A model generated the notes under the pieces. That model did no database searches and was not told the DNA's origin. It saw only the letters and a list, made by a program, of their open reading frames with translations. A stretch of 52,691 nt of DNA from Streptomyces barkulensis (GTDB lineage Bacteria > Actinomycetota > Actinomycetes > Streptomycetales > Streptomycetaceae): contig NZ_PGSG01000102.1 in the NCBI RefSeq assembly GCF_002843305.1, forward strand, positions 1 to 52,691, in the 5' to 3' direction. Position 1 is the first letter of the stretch. Every line of letters begins with the position of its first letter. Of this stretch, positions 25,042-34,943 are shown piece after piece. Position numbers and translations under genes: made by a program.

Positions 25042-26177
25042 GCGCCCCGCCCGCCGCGCTCCACGGCACCGGCACCGGCCCGGCCGTGGAGCGCCTGGAG
25101 GTGTCGGTCTTCACCGTCCCCACCGACCTGCCCGGCGGCGACGGCACCCTCACCTGGGACTCCACCACCATGGTGCTGGTCGAGGCGGTCGCCGGCCGGA
25201 CCACAGGCCTGGGATGGACCTACGGTTCCCCGGCCGCCGCCCGGGTGGTCTCCGGGAAGCTGGCGGGGATCGTGACCGGGCACGACGCCCTCGACGTCCC
25301 CGGCGCCAACGAGGCCATGGCACGGGCGGTGCGCAACACCGGCCGCCCGGGCATCGCCGCGTGCGCGATCTCCGCGGTGGACACCGCCCTGTGGGACCTC
25401 AAGGCCCGTCTGCTGGGCCTGCCGCTGGTCCGCCTGCTCGGCGCGGTGCGCGCCGGGGTCCCGGTGTACGGCAGCGGCGGGTTCACCACCTACGACGACG
25501 AGCGGATGCGGCGGCAGTTGCTCGGCTGGACCCAGGAGCAGGGCATCCCCCGGGTGAAGATCAAGATCGCCGAGTCCTGGGGGCGGCGGGAGGCCCGCGA
25601 CCTCCAGCGGATCGCCCTGGCCCGGGACACCGTCGGCGACGACACGGAACTGTACGCCGACGCCAACGGCGGCTACGGCCGCAAGCAGGCGGTCCGTGTC
25701 GCCGCCGCCTTCGCCGACGCCGGGGTGACCTGGCTGGAGGAACCCGTCTCCTCCGACGACCTCGACGGCCTGCGGGAGGTCCGCGACCTCGTCCTGGCCG
25801 ACGTCGCGGCGGGCGAGTACGGCTACGACCTGCCGTACTTCGCCCGGATGGCCCGCTCGGGGGCGGTGGACTGCCTCCAGGCGGACGTCACCCGCTGCGG
25901 GGGCGTCACCGTGTGGCTGCGCGCCGCGGCCGTCGCCGAGTCCCTCGGCCTGGAGATCTCCGGGCACTGCGCCCCGCACCTGCACGCGCACGCCGCCGCC
26001 GCGGTGCCCAATGCGCGGCACCTGGAGTGGTTCCACGACCACGTCCGCATCGAGGAGATGTTCTTCCGCGGCACCCTCGACCCCCGGGGCGGCGCCGTCG
26101 CGCCGGGAGCCTCCGGCGCCCCGGGGCACGGGCTGGAGCTGCGCCGGGAGACGGCCGAGACCTACCGGGCCGGCTGA
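25038..26177 (+). CDS. Enolase-superfamily sugar-acid dehydratase (mandelate racemase-like)
   Basis: 379 residues. It has the capping domain and a TIM barrel with the expected VKIKIAES (Lys pair about 174-176), metal ligands in DANGGYG (about 205), WLEEPV (about 232) and AGEYGYD (about 258), and a His near SGHCAPHLHAH (about 315). This set points to acid-sugar dehydratases or racemases of the MR subgroup; substrate unknown. Translationally coupled (GTGA) to the TPP enzyme, suggesting that the dehydratase product, a 2-keto acid, feeds decarboxylation. The C-terminal 25 residues are Gly/Ala-rich. Confidence 0.85.
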   Translation: MSAPPAALHGTGTGPAVERLEVSVFTVPTDLPGGDGTLTWDSTTMVLVEAVAGRTTGLGWTYGSPAAARVVSGKLAGIVTGHDALDVPGANEAMARAVRNTGRPGIAACAISAVDTALWDLKARLLGLPLVRLLGAVRAGVPVYGSGGFTTYDDERMRRQLLGWTQEQGIPRVKIKIAESWGRREARDLQRIALARDTVGDDTELYADANGGYGRKQAVRVAAAFADAGVTWLEEPVSSDDLDGLREVRDLVLADVAAGEYGYDLPYFARMARSGAVDCLQADVTRCGGVTVWLRAAAVAESLGLEISGHCAPHLHAHAAAAVPNARHLEWFHDHVRIEEMFFRGTLDPRGGAVAPGASGAPGHGLELRRETAETYRAG

Positions 26178-26220
26178 CCGGGCCGACCGGCCTCGGGGCA
26201 CCGCCCCGGGACACGCCCGG

Positions 26221-26253
26221 ACATCACCGCGACATCACCGCGACATCACCGCG
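26221..26253. repeat. 11-bp direct repeat, three copies
   Basis: ACATCACCGCG three times in tandem in the convergent gap, next to the bidirectional terminator. Likely slippage product; no function visible. Confidence 0.8.
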
Positions 26254-26257
26254 GCAG

Positions 26258-26297
26258 CACCGCGCCCCGGCGGCCCTGCGGCCCCCGGGGCGCGGTG
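26258..26297. terminator. Bidirectional hairpin between convergent genes
   Basis: Arms CACCGCGCCCCGG and complement (13 bp), 14-base loop, between the enolase-family gene and the oppositely oriented FAD/Fe-S gene. Confidence 0.65.
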
Positions 26298-26323
26298 GCG
26301 GTCGCCGCCGTCGTGCCCGTGCG

Positions 26324-29300
26324 TCATCCGCCGCCCCGGCGGCGTCCGCGCCGGACGGCCGTGAGGAGAGCCAGGACAGCCGCCCCGGCCGCAGCGGCGG
26401 GCGCGAGCAGCGCCCGCGGGCCCGGCGCCGCCGGGCGCCGCGGCACGGCGTCCTCGCCGCGCAGCGCGGCGGCCAGCACCTCCGCCAGATGCAGCGGGGT
26501 ACGCCCGGTGCCGGCCTGTTCGACCTGGGTGCGGCAGCTGAACCCGTCGGCCAGCACCAGGGTGCCGGGGCCGGCCTCGCGGACGGCGGGCAGCAGTCCC
26601 TGCTCGGCGCAGGCCATGGACACCTCGTAGTGGCCGCGCTCGAAACCGAAGTTGCCGGCCAGTCCGCAGCACCCGGCGTCGAGCACGTCGGTCTCGATAC
26701 CGGCCCGCTCCATCAGCTCCCGGTCGGCGTCGAAGCCCATGACCGCGTACTGGTGGCAGTGGCGCTGCACCACCGCACGGGCCTCCACGGCCGGCGGCCG
26801 CCAGTCCCGCGCACGCTCGGCCAGGAGCTCGGCCAGGGTGCGGGTCTGTTCCCGCAGCCGCTCCACATCCGGGTCGTCCGGCATCAGCTCGACGGCGTCG
26901 GCGCGGAAGACGGCGGTGCAGCTGGGCTCCAGGCCGACGACCGGGGTGCCGCGCCGCAGGTCCTCGCGGAGCACGTCCAGGGTGTGCCCCAGCACGCGCC
27001 GGGCGACGCCCAGCTGCCCGGTGGAGATCCATGTCAGTCCGCAGCACACGGCGCCCCCGGGCACCTTCACCCGGAAACCGGCGGCCTCCAGGACCTCCAC
27101 CGCGGCCCGTCCGACCGAGGGGTGGAAGTGGTCGGTGAAGGTGTCCGGCCACACCACCACCTCGCCGCGCCGGCCGTCCCCGCGCGGCCCGCCGCGCTCG
27201 CGCCACCAGTCGGTGAAGCGCTGCTCGGCGAAGACCGGCATCTGCCGCTCGGGGGCGATGCCGCCGACGGCCTTGGCGGCCCGGGCCAGGGCCGGAACCC
27301 GCAGGAGGGCGTTGACCGTCCGTGCCACCGGCGCGGCCAGCCGGGCGACGGCGGGCAGCCAGCCCATCGAGTAGTGCGCCGCCGGACGCGGCCGGCCCGC
27401 GTAGTGGTGGTGGAGGAACTCGGCCTTGTAGGTGGCCATGTCGACACTGACCGGGCAGTCGTTCTTGCAGCCCTTGCAGGCCAGGCACAGATCGAGCGCG
27501 TCGTGGACCTCCTTCGAGCGCCAGCCGTCGTCCACCGGGGAGCCGTTGCGGACCATCTCGAACAGCAGCCTGGCCCGGCCGCGCGTGGAGTGCTCCTCCT
27601 CGCGGGTGACGCGGTAGCTGGGGCACATCACGCCGCCCTCCAGCGAGCGGCACTTGCCCACCCCGACGCAGCGGGCGGCGGCCTTGCTGAACCTCCCGTC
27701 GTCGTGCGGGTAGGCGAAGGCGGTCTCCGGCTCCCAGGGCCGGTAGTCCGCGCCCAGGCGCAGGTTCTCGTCCAGCCGGTAGGGGGCGACGACCTTGCCG
27801 GGGTTCATCCGGTTGCCGGGGTCGAAGACGGCCTTCAGCCGCCCGAACGCCTCGACCAGTTCGGGCCCGAACATCTTCCCCAGCAGCTCGCCCCGGGCCT
27901 GGCCGTCCCCGTGCTCCCCGGACAGCGAGCCGCCGTAGGAGGTCACCAGATCGGCGGCACGCTCCACGAAAGCCCGCATGCGGGCGACGCCGTCGGCCGA
28001 ACGCAGGTGGAAGGGGATGCGGGTGTGCACGCAGCCCTGCCCGAAGTGGCCGTAGACGGACGGCCGGCCGTAGCCGAACTCCTCGAACAGCGCCTTCAGA
28101 TCGCGCAGATAGTCGCCGAGCCTTTCGACGGGGACGGCGGAGTCCTCCCAGCCCGGCCAGGTCTCGTGCTCACCGGGGACGTGGGCGGTGGCGCCCAGGC
28201 CGGACTCGCGCACCATCCACAGCTCGCCGATGCGCTCCGGATCGCCGTACCAGGTGTGGCCCACGTTCCCGGGCCCCGCGTCGATGAGGGCGCGGGCCCT
28301 GTCCCTCGCCTCCTCGCGGGTGTCGCCGGCGAACTGGACCATCAGATAGGCGTCCCCCTCGGGGAGTTCCTCCAGCGCGTCGGGGTTGAGGTTCTTGACG
28401 CGCTGGAAGTGCACCAGCCGGCGGTCCACGCCCTCCAGCGCGAGCGGCTCGTGCCGGAGGACGGCGGGGACGTGGTCGGCGGCCGTGGCGATGTCGGGAT
28501 AGCCCAGGACGACGAGCGAGGTGTGCGCGGGGGAGGGGACCAGGTCCAGCTCGGCCCGCACCACGGTCACCAGGGTGGACTCCGAGCCGACGAGCAGCCC
28601 GGCGACGTCGAAGCCGTGTTCGGGCAGCAGGGAGTCGAGGTTGTAGCCGGACACCCGCCTGGGGATGTCGGGGTAGCGCTCCCGGATCAGGCCGGCGTAG
28701 CGGTCGCGCAGCGCGGCCAGCCGCCGGTGGATCTCCGCGGCGCGGCCCTCGCCGGCGGCCGGCCGCTCCGGCCCCTCCTCGCCGGCGGACCCCACCCACA
28801 TCCGCAGACCGTCGTAGGTGAGCACCTCCAGCCGGCGGACGTTGTCGACCACCTTGCCGTACGCCTGCGCCGTGGACCCGCAGGAGTTGTTGCCGATCAT
28901 CCCGCCGATCGTGCAGTTCGGGTGGGTCGCCGGCCGGGGGCCGTACTGAAGGCCGTGGGGGGCCAGCCGCCGGTTCAGCTCGTCCAGCACGATGCCCGGC
29001 TCCACCACGCAGGTGCGCCGCTCGGGGTCGACGGAGACCAGGCGGTCGCAGTACTTGCTCCAGTCCAGCACGACCGCGGTGTTGCAGCACTCCCCGGCCA
29101 GGCTGGTGCCACCGCCGCGCGACAGCAGCGGAGCCCCGAGCTCCCGGCACACCGCCACCGCCTCCTCGGCCGCCTCGGGGGTGCGCGGCAGCACCACCCC
29201 GATCGGCACCTGCCGGTAGTTGGAGGCGTCGGTGGAGTAGGCCGCCCGGGTACCGGTGTCGAAGCGGACCTCGCCGTCGACCCGTTCGCGCAGGGCGCTC

Positions 29301-29377
29301 TCCAGAGCCTGGACGTCGACACCGGGGTCGGGATCGGGCCGGCGGACGACGGGCAGGGGGAGGTCGGTCGGAGCCAT
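26324..29377 (-). CDS. Large FAD-binding and 4Fe-4S oxidoreductase (D-lactate/glycolate dehydrogenase-like)
   Basis: 1017 residues fusing two modules. The N-terminal part is a PCMH-type FAD domain (LLSRGGGTSLAGE about 83; IGGMIGNNSCGS about 150) and the FAD-oxidase C-terminal domain (SGEHGDGQARGELLG about 480). The C-terminal part is a ferredoxin-like region with CLACKGCKNDCP (about 645), followed by two Cys-rich repeats with CCG (AVCCGLTW; DAGCCGLAGNFG). The last 35 residues hold a hydrophobic helix and a basic tail. This fused layout is known for Dld-type 2-hydroxyacid dehydrogenases passing electrons to quinone. ATG 29377 has GGAAAGG upstream. Confidence 0.9.
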   Translation of the reverse strand: MAPTDLPLPVVRRPDPDPGVDVQALESALRERVDGEVRFDTGTRAAYSTDASNYRQVPIGVVLPRTPEAAEEAVAVCRELGAPLLSRGGGTSLAGECCNTAVVLDWSKYCDRLVSVDPERRTCVVEPGIVLDELNRRLAPHGLQYGPRPATHPNCTIGGMIGNNSCGSTAQAYGKVVDNVRRLEVLTYDGLRMWVGSAGEEGPERPAAGEGRAAEIHRRLAALRDRYAGLIRERYPDIPRRVSGYNLDSLLPEHGFDVAGLLVGSESTLVTVVRAELDLVPSPAHTSLVVLGYPDIATAADHVPAVLRHEPLALEGVDRRLVHFQRVKNLNPDALEELPEGDAYLMVQFAGDTREEARDRARALIDAGPGNVGHTWYGDPERIGELWMVRESGLGATAHVPGEHETWPGWEDSAVPVERLGDYLRDLKALFEEFGYGRPSVYGHFGQGCVHTRIPFHLRSADGVARMRAFVERAADLVTSYGGSLSGEHGDGQARGELLGKMFGPELVEAFGRLKAVFDPGNRMNPGKVVAPYRLDENLRLGADYRPWEPETAFAYPHDDGRFSKAAARCVGVGKCRSLEGGVMCPSYRVTREEEHSTRGRARLLFEMVRNGSPVDDGWRSKEVHDALDLCLACKGCKNDCPVSVDMATYKAEFLHHHYAGRPRPAAHYSMGWLPAVARLAAPVARTVNALLRVPALARAAKAVGGIAPERQMPVFAEQRFTDWWRERGGPRGDGRRGEVVVWPDTFTDHFHPSVGRAAVEVLEAAGFRVKVPGGAVCCGLTWISTGQLGVARRVLGHTLDVLREDLRRGTPVVGLEPSCTAVFRADAVELMPDDPDVERLREQTRTLAELLAERARDWRPPAVEARAVVQRHCHQYAVMGFDADRELMERAGIETDVLDAGCCGLAGNFGFERGHYEVSMACAEQGLLPAVREAGPGTLVLADGFSCRTQVEQAGTGRTPLHLAEVLAAALRGEDAVPRRPAAPGPRALLAPAAAAGAAVLALLTAVRRGRRRGGG

Positions 29378-29691
29378 GTGACGCCTTTCCGGTTTCCGGA
29401 GCTGCTGAACGCGGTGCCGGCCGGCGGTTCCGTACGGTGCGCGGGCGTCCGCCGCCGAGGTGCGGAAGGCGCCCGCCGCTCCACCGGCCGACGGCCGAAC
29501 TCCGCCCCGGTAACCGGGAGAACGGAAACGAAACCCCCTCCGGCACCGCCATACCGGCCGCCCACGGCCGCGGGGCGCCCTCGCCCCGGCCCCGGTTACC
29601 TCCGCGCCGAACCGGTTACCCGCACCCCTGCGGGCCCGCCCGGGCGGGCCGCGTCCCACCGGACCGGGCAGAGCCGCGAAGTGAGGAGCGC
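29378..29691. other. Divergent intergenic region (314 bp)
   Basis: Separates the FAD/4Fe-4S gene from the SDR gene reading the other way and must hold both promoters. I see no gene, palindromic operator or RNA structure that I can name. Confidence 0.5.
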
Positions 29692-30696
29692 ATGGTGAAC
29701 AGGGAACAGACGGTCCTGGTGACGGGGGCGAGCGCGGGCATCGGCCGGGCGACCGCGGTGGCCTTCGCCGCCCGGGGCGCCCGCGTGACGCTCGTTGCCA
29801 GGGGCGCCGCCGGCCTGGAGGCCGCGGCACGGGAGGTCCGGGAGGCGGGCGGGCAGGCCCTGACCGTCCGGGCCGACGTCGCGGACCCGGAGCAGACCGA
29901 GGAGGCGGCCCGGCGGGCGGAGGAGGAGTTCGGCCCCCTGGACGTATGGGTCAACAACGCCTTCACCTCCGTGTTCGCCAGGTTCACCGACATCACCCCG
30001 GATGAGTTCCGGCAGGCGACCCATGCCACCTACCTGGGATACGTCAACGGCACCCGGGCCGCCCTGCGGCGCATGCTGCCGCGCGACCGCGGCACCGTCG
30101 TCCAGGTCGGCTCCGCGCTCGCCTACCGCGGCATCCCGCTGCAGAGCGCCTACTGCGGCGCGAAGCACGCCATCCAGGGATTCACCGAGTCGGTGCGCTG
30201 CGAACTGCTGCACGACCGATCCCGCGTGCGGATCACCATGGTGCAGATGCCGGCCGTCAACACCCCCCAGTTCGGCTGGCTGCTCTCCCGCCTGCCCCGG
30301 CACGCCCAGCCGGTGCCGCCGATCTACCAGCCGGAGGTGGCCGCCCGCGCCGTCCTGCACGCCGCCGACCGCCCCCGGCGCCGGGAGTACTGGGTGGGAA
30401 CGTCCACCGTGCTCACCCTGCTGGCCAACGCCGTCGCACCGGGCCTGCTGGACCGCTATCTCGCCCGCACCGGATTCGACTCCCAGCAGACCGGCACGCC
30501 CACGCGGCCGGGACCGGGAAACCTGTGGGAGCCGGCGGACGAGAGGACCGACCACGGCACCCACGGCGCCTTCGACGGCCAGGCCCACGGCTTCAGCCCC
30601 CAGCAGTGGGCCGCCCGCCACCCCGCCGTGACGGCCGGCGCCGCGGCCGGGCTCACCGGCGCCGGGTACGCCCTCCTGCGCCGGGCCACCGGGTGA
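29692..30696 (+). CDS. Short-chain dehydrogenase/reductase
   Basis: 334 residues. Rossmann fold with TGASAGIGRAT (residue 11), NNAFTSV (about 89), catalytic Ser in VQVGSALAYRG and YCGAK (Tyr and Lys, about 155). The C-terminal 80 residues extend beyond the usual 250, with a hydrophobic end (AGAAAGLTGAGYALL) that may anchor it to the membrane. GAGGAG precedes ATG 29692. Substrate unknown; similar long SDRs are frequent in actinobacterial stress regions. Confidence 0.88.
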   Translation: MVNREQTVLVTGASAGIGRATAVAFAARGARVTLVARGAAGLEAAAREVREAGGQALTVRADVADPEQTEEAARRAEEEFGPLDVWVNNAFTSVFARFTDITPDEFRQATHATYLGYVNGTRAALRRMLPRDRGTVVQVGSALAYRGIPLQSAYCGAKHAIQGFTESVRCELLHDRSRVRITMVQMPAVNTPQFGWLLSRLPRHAQPVPPIYQPEVAARAVLHAADRPRRREYWVGTSTVLTLLANAVAPGLLDRYLARTGFDSQQTGTPTRPGPGNLWEPADERTDHGTHGAFDGQAHGFSPQQWAARHPAVTAGAAAGLTGAGYALLRRATG

Positions 30697-30913
30697 CCGC
30701 GGCCCGCCCCTCCTCGTCGGCGAGACCCCGGTACCGGCCGCCGGGGCGGGACTCCGGGCGGCCGAGGGCGCGGACCCGGCCGGTGGTCCCCCGGACGCCC
30801 CGTCCGCCGAGATCGCGGCCCCCTCCCGCCGGAACGCCGCGCGTCCGGCGTTTGGCACACGGATCGGCGGGCACTGGCGTGCTTCGCGCGGTGGAGGCGA
30901 GAGAGGGCGGTCG

Positions 30914-32545
30914 ATGTTGCTGTCGAGAAGACGAGCGCGGTGGAGGAACGAGGCGCAGGAGGCGGCGCGGTACGGCTACCGCACACTGGACCGGCGGCTG
31001 CCGGTGTCCGAGGCCGGCCGCGAACTGCTGCGCAAGGTCTTCCCCGACCACTGGTCGTTCCTGCTGGGCGAGTTGGCCCTGTACAGCTTCGCGGTACTGC
31101 TGCTGACCGGTGTCTACCTGACGCTGTTCTTCGAACCGAGCATGGCCCAGACGGTGTACACCGGCTCGTACGCGCCGCTGCGGGGGGCGTCGATGTCCGA
31201 GGCGTACGCCTCCACCCTGGACATCAGCTTCGACGTGCGCGGCGGTCTGCTGGTCCGCCAGACGCACCACTGGGCCGCGCTGGTGTTCCTCGCCGCGATC
31301 GCCGTGCACATGCTGCGGATCTTCTTCACCGGGGCGTTCCGCAGGCCGCGCGAGGCCAACTGGACGGTCGGGGTCACCCTCTTCCTGCTGGCGACGCTGG
31401 AGGGGTTCAGCGGCTACTCCCTCCCCGACGACCTGCTGTCGGGGACGGGACTGCGGATCACCGAGGGCATCATGCTGTCCGTCCCGGTGATCGGTTCCTA
31501 TCTCGCCTTCTTCGTCTTCGGCGGCGAGTACCCCGGTGAGGACATCGTCCCCCGTCTGTACTCGCTGCACATCCTGCTGGTGCCGGGGCTGCTGGTCGGC
31601 CTGATCGTGCTCCACCTGTTCCTGATCGTCTACCACAAGCACACCCAGTGGGCCTCGCCGGGACGCACCAACCGCAACGTGGCGGGGAAGCCGCTGTTCC
31701 CCCAGTACACCGCCAAGTCGGTCGGCCTGTTCTTCGCGGTCGCCGGCGTCCTGGTGCTCGCCGGCGGCCTGGTCCAGATCAACCCCGTCTGGGCGTACGG
31801 CCCCTACCGCCCCGACAAGGTCTCCTTCGGATCCCAGCCGGACTGGTACGTGGGTTTCCTGGAGGGCTCGCTGCGGCTGATGCCCGGGGCGGAGACGACG
31901 GTCGCCGGCCACACCGTGGCGTGGAACCCCCTGGTCCCCGCGCTGCTGCTGCCCGCGGCCATGTTCCTGGTGCTGTACGCCTATCCGTTCTTCGAGCGGT
32001 GGATCACCCACGACCCCGGCGAACACCACCTGTGCGACCGGCCCCGCGACCACCCGGTCCGCACCGGACTGGGGGCGGCCGGCGTCACCTTCTACGCGGT
32101 CCTGCTGGCGGCGGGCGGCCAGGACGTGCTCTCCCACGTTCTGCACATCCCGCTGAACACACTGCTCTGGTTCTTCCGGACGGCCCTGTTCCTCGCGCCC
32201 GTGCTGGTCTTCGCCCTCACCAAGCGGCTGTGCCTGGCCCTGCGGGAGCGGGACACCGAACGCCTGGCCGAGGGCGAGCCGACGGGAGAGGTGCGGCAGT
32301 CGGTGGAGGGCGGCTTCCAGCCCTCCCACCGGGAGCTGTCCCCGCACGAGCGCGGTGTGCTGCGGGCCCGGGCACGGCAGGTGCCGCGCCCGCTGGAGCC
32401 CGGTCCGCAAGGAAGGCGGGCGCGGCGCGTACGGGCGGCGCTGAGCCGCTGGTACTACCGGGACGCGGCGCGGATGCCCATGCCCGAACGCTCCGGCGAG
32501 CCCGGCGACCCCGGTGAACTGGAGCACGCCGGCACCCGGGAGTGA
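30914..32545 (+). CDS. qcrB: Cytochrome b subunit of menaquinol-cytochrome c reductase, orphan copy
   Basis: 543 residues, actinobacterial QcrB length. Heme ligands are visible as paired His in TM helices (QTHHWAALVFLAAIAVHMLR; YSLHILLVPGLL with VLHLFLIVYHKH). The quinol-oxidation motif is PDWYVGFLEG in place of PEWY. No qcrA (Rieske) or qcrC gene is next to it, unlike the usual qcrCAB cluster, so this is a second, orphan copy. It ends only 5 bp from the converging cytochrome oxidase gene. ATG 30914 chosen; a gap of 217 bp upstream holds its promoter. Confidence 0.9.
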   Translation: MLLSRRRARWRNEAQEAARYGYRTLDRRLPVSEAGRELLRKVFPDHWSFLLGELALYSFAVLLLTGVYLTLFFEPSMAQTVYTGSYAPLRGASMSEAYASTLDISFDVRGGLLVRQTHHWAALVFLAAIAVHMLRIFFTGAFRRPREANWTVGVTLFLLATLEGFSGYSLPDDLLSGTGLRITEGIMLSVPVIGSYLAFFVFGGEYPGEDIVPRLYSLHILLVPGLLVGLIVLHLFLIVYHKHTQWASPGRTNRNVAGKPLFPQYTAKSVGLFFAVAGVLVLAGGLVQINPVWAYGPYRPDKVSFGSQPDWYVGFLEGSLRLMPGAETTVAGHTVAWNPLVPALLLPAAMFLVLYAYPFFERWITHDPGEHHLCDRPRDHPVRTGLGAAGVTFYAVLLAAGGQDVLSHVLHIPLNTLLWFFRTALFLAPVLVFALTKRLCLALRERDTERLAEGEPTGEVRQSVEGGFQPSHRELSPHERGVLRARARQVPRPLEPGPQGRRARRVRAALSRWYYRDAARMPMPERSGEPGDPGELEHAGTRE

Positions 32546-32550
32546 CCGGT

Positions 32551-32937
32551 TCAGCCCCTCCGGGCGTACTGGAGGACGAAGCCGGACACCCCCGCCGCCA
32601 GGACGCCGAAGCCGATCAGGAACAACCACATACCCAGCACCACCCCGGCCGCCGTCAGGGTCACGCCGAGCGCGGTGACGGGGGGCCACGGGCTGCCGTC
32701 CGGGAAGAAGTCCACCGGGCCGGCGCGGTCGGCGATCTCGCCGTCGCGCCGGTCCTCCGGCCTGCCGCCCGCCCTGCGGTGCTGCACCGCGAGGAAGAAG
32801 GCGATCAGCGAGGCCATCAGGAAGGCGACGAGCAGGGCGGCGGTTCCGGCCGGGTCGTCGGCGAAGACGGCGTACACGCTGCCGGTCAGCGCGAAGAACA
32901 GCGCCACCCCGCCGAACAGGTAGGTCTCGACCTTCAT
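32551..32937 (-). CDS. ctaF: Cytochrome c oxidase subunit IV (actinobacterial CtaF type)
   Basis: 128 residues, four predicted helices in two pairs (residues 5-50 and 85-125), a hydrophilic loop between (HRRAGGRPEDRR), which is the layout of the small actinobacterial aa3 oxidase subunit. Overlaps ctaD by four bases on the same strand. ctaC and ctaE are absent here. Confidence 0.85.
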   Translation of the reverse strand: MKVETYLFGGVALFFALTGSVYAVFADDPAGTAALLVAFLMASLIAFFLAVQHRRAGGRPEDRRDGEIADRAGPVDFFPDGSPWPPVTALGVTLTAAGVVLGMWLFLIGFGVLAAGVSGFVLQYARRG

Positions 32938-34634
32938 CGCTTCTCCGGCTCCGGTGGCTCCAGCGGCTTGCGCTGCTCGTGCGGCGTGATCTCCGGGTGG
33001 TGCAGGCGGAAGGCCGGGCCCTCGTTGCGGATGCGCGGCAGGGCGGTGAAGTTGTGCCGCGGCGGCGGGCAGGAGGTCGCCCACTCCAGCGAACGGCCGT
33101 AACCCCACGGGTCGTTCCCCTCCGCCCTCTTCCCGTACCGGGCGGTCCACCAGAGGTTGTACAGGAACACCAGCGTCGAGATCCCCAGGATCATCGAGCC
33201 TGCCGTGGAGACGAGGTGGAGGGCGGTGAAGCCGTCGGCCTCCAGGTAGTCGGCGTAGCGGCGCGGCATGCCGAACTGGCCGAGCCAGTGCTGGACCAGG
33301 AAGGTGACCTGGAACCCGACCAGGGTCAGCGCGAAGTGGATCCTCCCCAGCCGCTCGTCGAGCATCTTCCCGGTGAACTTCGGCCACCAGAAGTAGAAAC
33401 CGCCGAACATCGCGAAGACGACCGTGCCGAACAGCACGTAGTGCAGATGCGCCACCACGAAGTAGGAGTCGGTCACATGCCAGTCCAGCGGCGGGGAGGC
33501 CAGGACGACACCGGTCAGACCGCCGAGCAGGAAGGTGACCAGGAAGCCGATCGCCCACAGCATCGGCGTCTCGAAGCTCAGCGAGCCCTTCCACATCGTG
33601 CCGATCCAGTTGAAGAACTTCACCCCGGTGGGCACCGCGATCAGGAACGACATCAGGGAGAAGAACGGCAGCAGCACCGCCCCGGTGGCGAACATGTGGT
33701 GCGCCCAGACCACCGCCGACAGCACGGTGATGGCGATGGTGGCGCCGATCAGGCCGATGTAGCCGAAGACCGGTTTGCGGCTGAAGACCGGGATGATCTC
33801 CGTGATGATGCCGAAGAACGGCAGCGCGACGATGTAGACCTCCGGATGGCCGAAGAACCAGAACAGGTGCTGCCACAGCAGCGCGCCGCCGTTGGAGGCG
33901 TCGAAGATGTGGGAGCCGAAGGTGCGGTCGGACTGGAGGGCCAGCAGCGCGGCGCTCAGCGGCGGGAAGGCGATCAGCACCAGGATCGAGGTGAACAGGA
34001 CGTTCCAGGTGAAGATCGGCATCCGGAACATCGTCATACCGGGTGCGCGCAGACAGATGATCGTGGCGATGAAGTTGACCGCGCCCAGGATCGTGCCGAG
34101 CCCCGCCACCACCAGACCCATCGTCCACAGATCGGCGCCCAGACCGGGTGAGTACGCCTCGTTGTTGAGGGGGGCGTAGGCGAACCAGCCGAAGGACGCG
34201 GCGCCGGTGGGGGTGAGGAAGCCGGAGACCACCATCAGACCGCCGAGCAGGAACACCCAGTAGGTGAAGGCGTTCAGCCGGGGGAACGCCACGTCGGGCG
34301 CGCCGATCTGCAGCGGCATCACCGCGTTGGCGAACCCGGCGAACATCGGGGTCGCGAACAGCAGCATCATGATCGTGCCGTGGATGGTGACGAGCTGGTT
34401 GTACTGGTGGTTGTTCACCAGCTGCAGCCCCGGTGCGGCCAGTTCGGCCCGCATCACCAGGGCCAGCGCCCCGGCGGCCAGGAAGAATCCGAAGGCGGTG
34501 GCGATGTACAGATTGCCGATCACCTTGTGGTCGGTGGTGGTCAGCCAGCGCAGCAGCGGCCGGCCCAGCCCCGCCCCGCCTCCCGCGGGCGGGGGCGCGC
34601 GATGGGCGTGCGACTCCTCGTTCACATCGGTCAT
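32934..34634 (-). CDS. ctaD: Cytochrome c oxidase subunit I, additional copy
   Basis: 566 residues, heme-copper oxidase catalytic subunit. Heme and copper ligands are in place: TIHGTIMMLLFATP (heme a His, about 85), WFFGHPEVYIVALP (CuB His and cross-linked Tyr, about 265), VWAHHMFATG (CuB His pair) and VVAHLHYVLFG (heme a3 and a His, about 400). The proton channel residues appear normal. A coupled subunit IV gene follows, but subunits II and III are missing, so it needs chromosomal partners or acts in a hybrid oxidase. Start at ATG 34634. Confidence 0.92.
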   Translation of the reverse strand: MTDVNEESHAHRAPPPAGGGAGLGRPLLRWLTTTDHKVIGNLYIATAFGFFLAAGALALVMRAELAAPGLQLVNNHQYNQLVTIHGTIMMLLFATPMFAGFANAVMPLQIGAPDVAFPRLNAFTYWVFLLGGLMVVSGFLTPTGAASFGWFAYAPLNNEAYSPGLGADLWTMGLVVAGLGTILGAVNFIATIICLRAPGMTMFRMPIFTWNVLFTSILVLIAFPPLSAALLALQSDRTFGSHIFDASNGGALLWQHLFWFFGHPEVYIVALPFFGIITEIIPVFSRKPVFGYIGLIGATIAITVLSAVVWAHHMFATGAVLLPFFSLMSFLIAVPTGVKFFNWIGTMWKGSLSFETPMLWAIGFLVTFLLGGLTGVVLASPPLDWHVTDSYFVVAHLHYVLFGTVVFAMFGGFYFWWPKFTGKMLDERLGRIHFALTLVGFQVTFLVQHWLGQFGMPRRYADYLEADGFTALHLVSTAGSMILGISTLVFLYNLWWTARYGKRAEGNDPWGYGRSLEWATSCPPPRHNFTALPRIRNEGPAFRLHHPEITPHEQRKPLEPPEPEKR

Positions 34635-34943
34635 GGCGCCAGGCGCCCTCCTGCCCACTCTCGTCACCCGCACGGCCGCGCATGTGGGACACAGGCGGCC
34701 TGATACCGCGTAACCGCGCGTGCGGGCGGTGAAACGGGTACGTACGGCGGAGCCGCGCGGAGAGCGGCGCTCCGGCGTCCACGCCGGTGCCTGGTGCCCG
34801 GTGCCCGGGAGCGGTCCGGCCGGAGCGAGGCGCCGCAACGCCGGACCGTTTCGAGGGGACACGCACGGCTGTTTCGGCGGTGCGGCCCAGGGCACCCGCG
34901 ACCCGTTCGGCGTACACGAGCCGATCGAGGACGAGGAGGGCTC
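34635..34943. other. Divergent intergenic region (309 bp)
   Basis: Lies between ctaD (leftward) and the zinc dehydrogenase (rightward). No gene or named motif found; AGGAGGG at 34934-34940 is the ribosome site of the dehydrogenase. Confidence 0.5.

Noticed and set aside
25214..29698. A 1494-codon open frame on the plus strand, spanning the enolase-family gene and the FAD/4Fe-4S gene.
   Set aside because: It is antisense to a well-supported 1017-residue oxidoreductase with clear motifs. The translation is low-complexity and has no domain; it is a GC-bias shadow.
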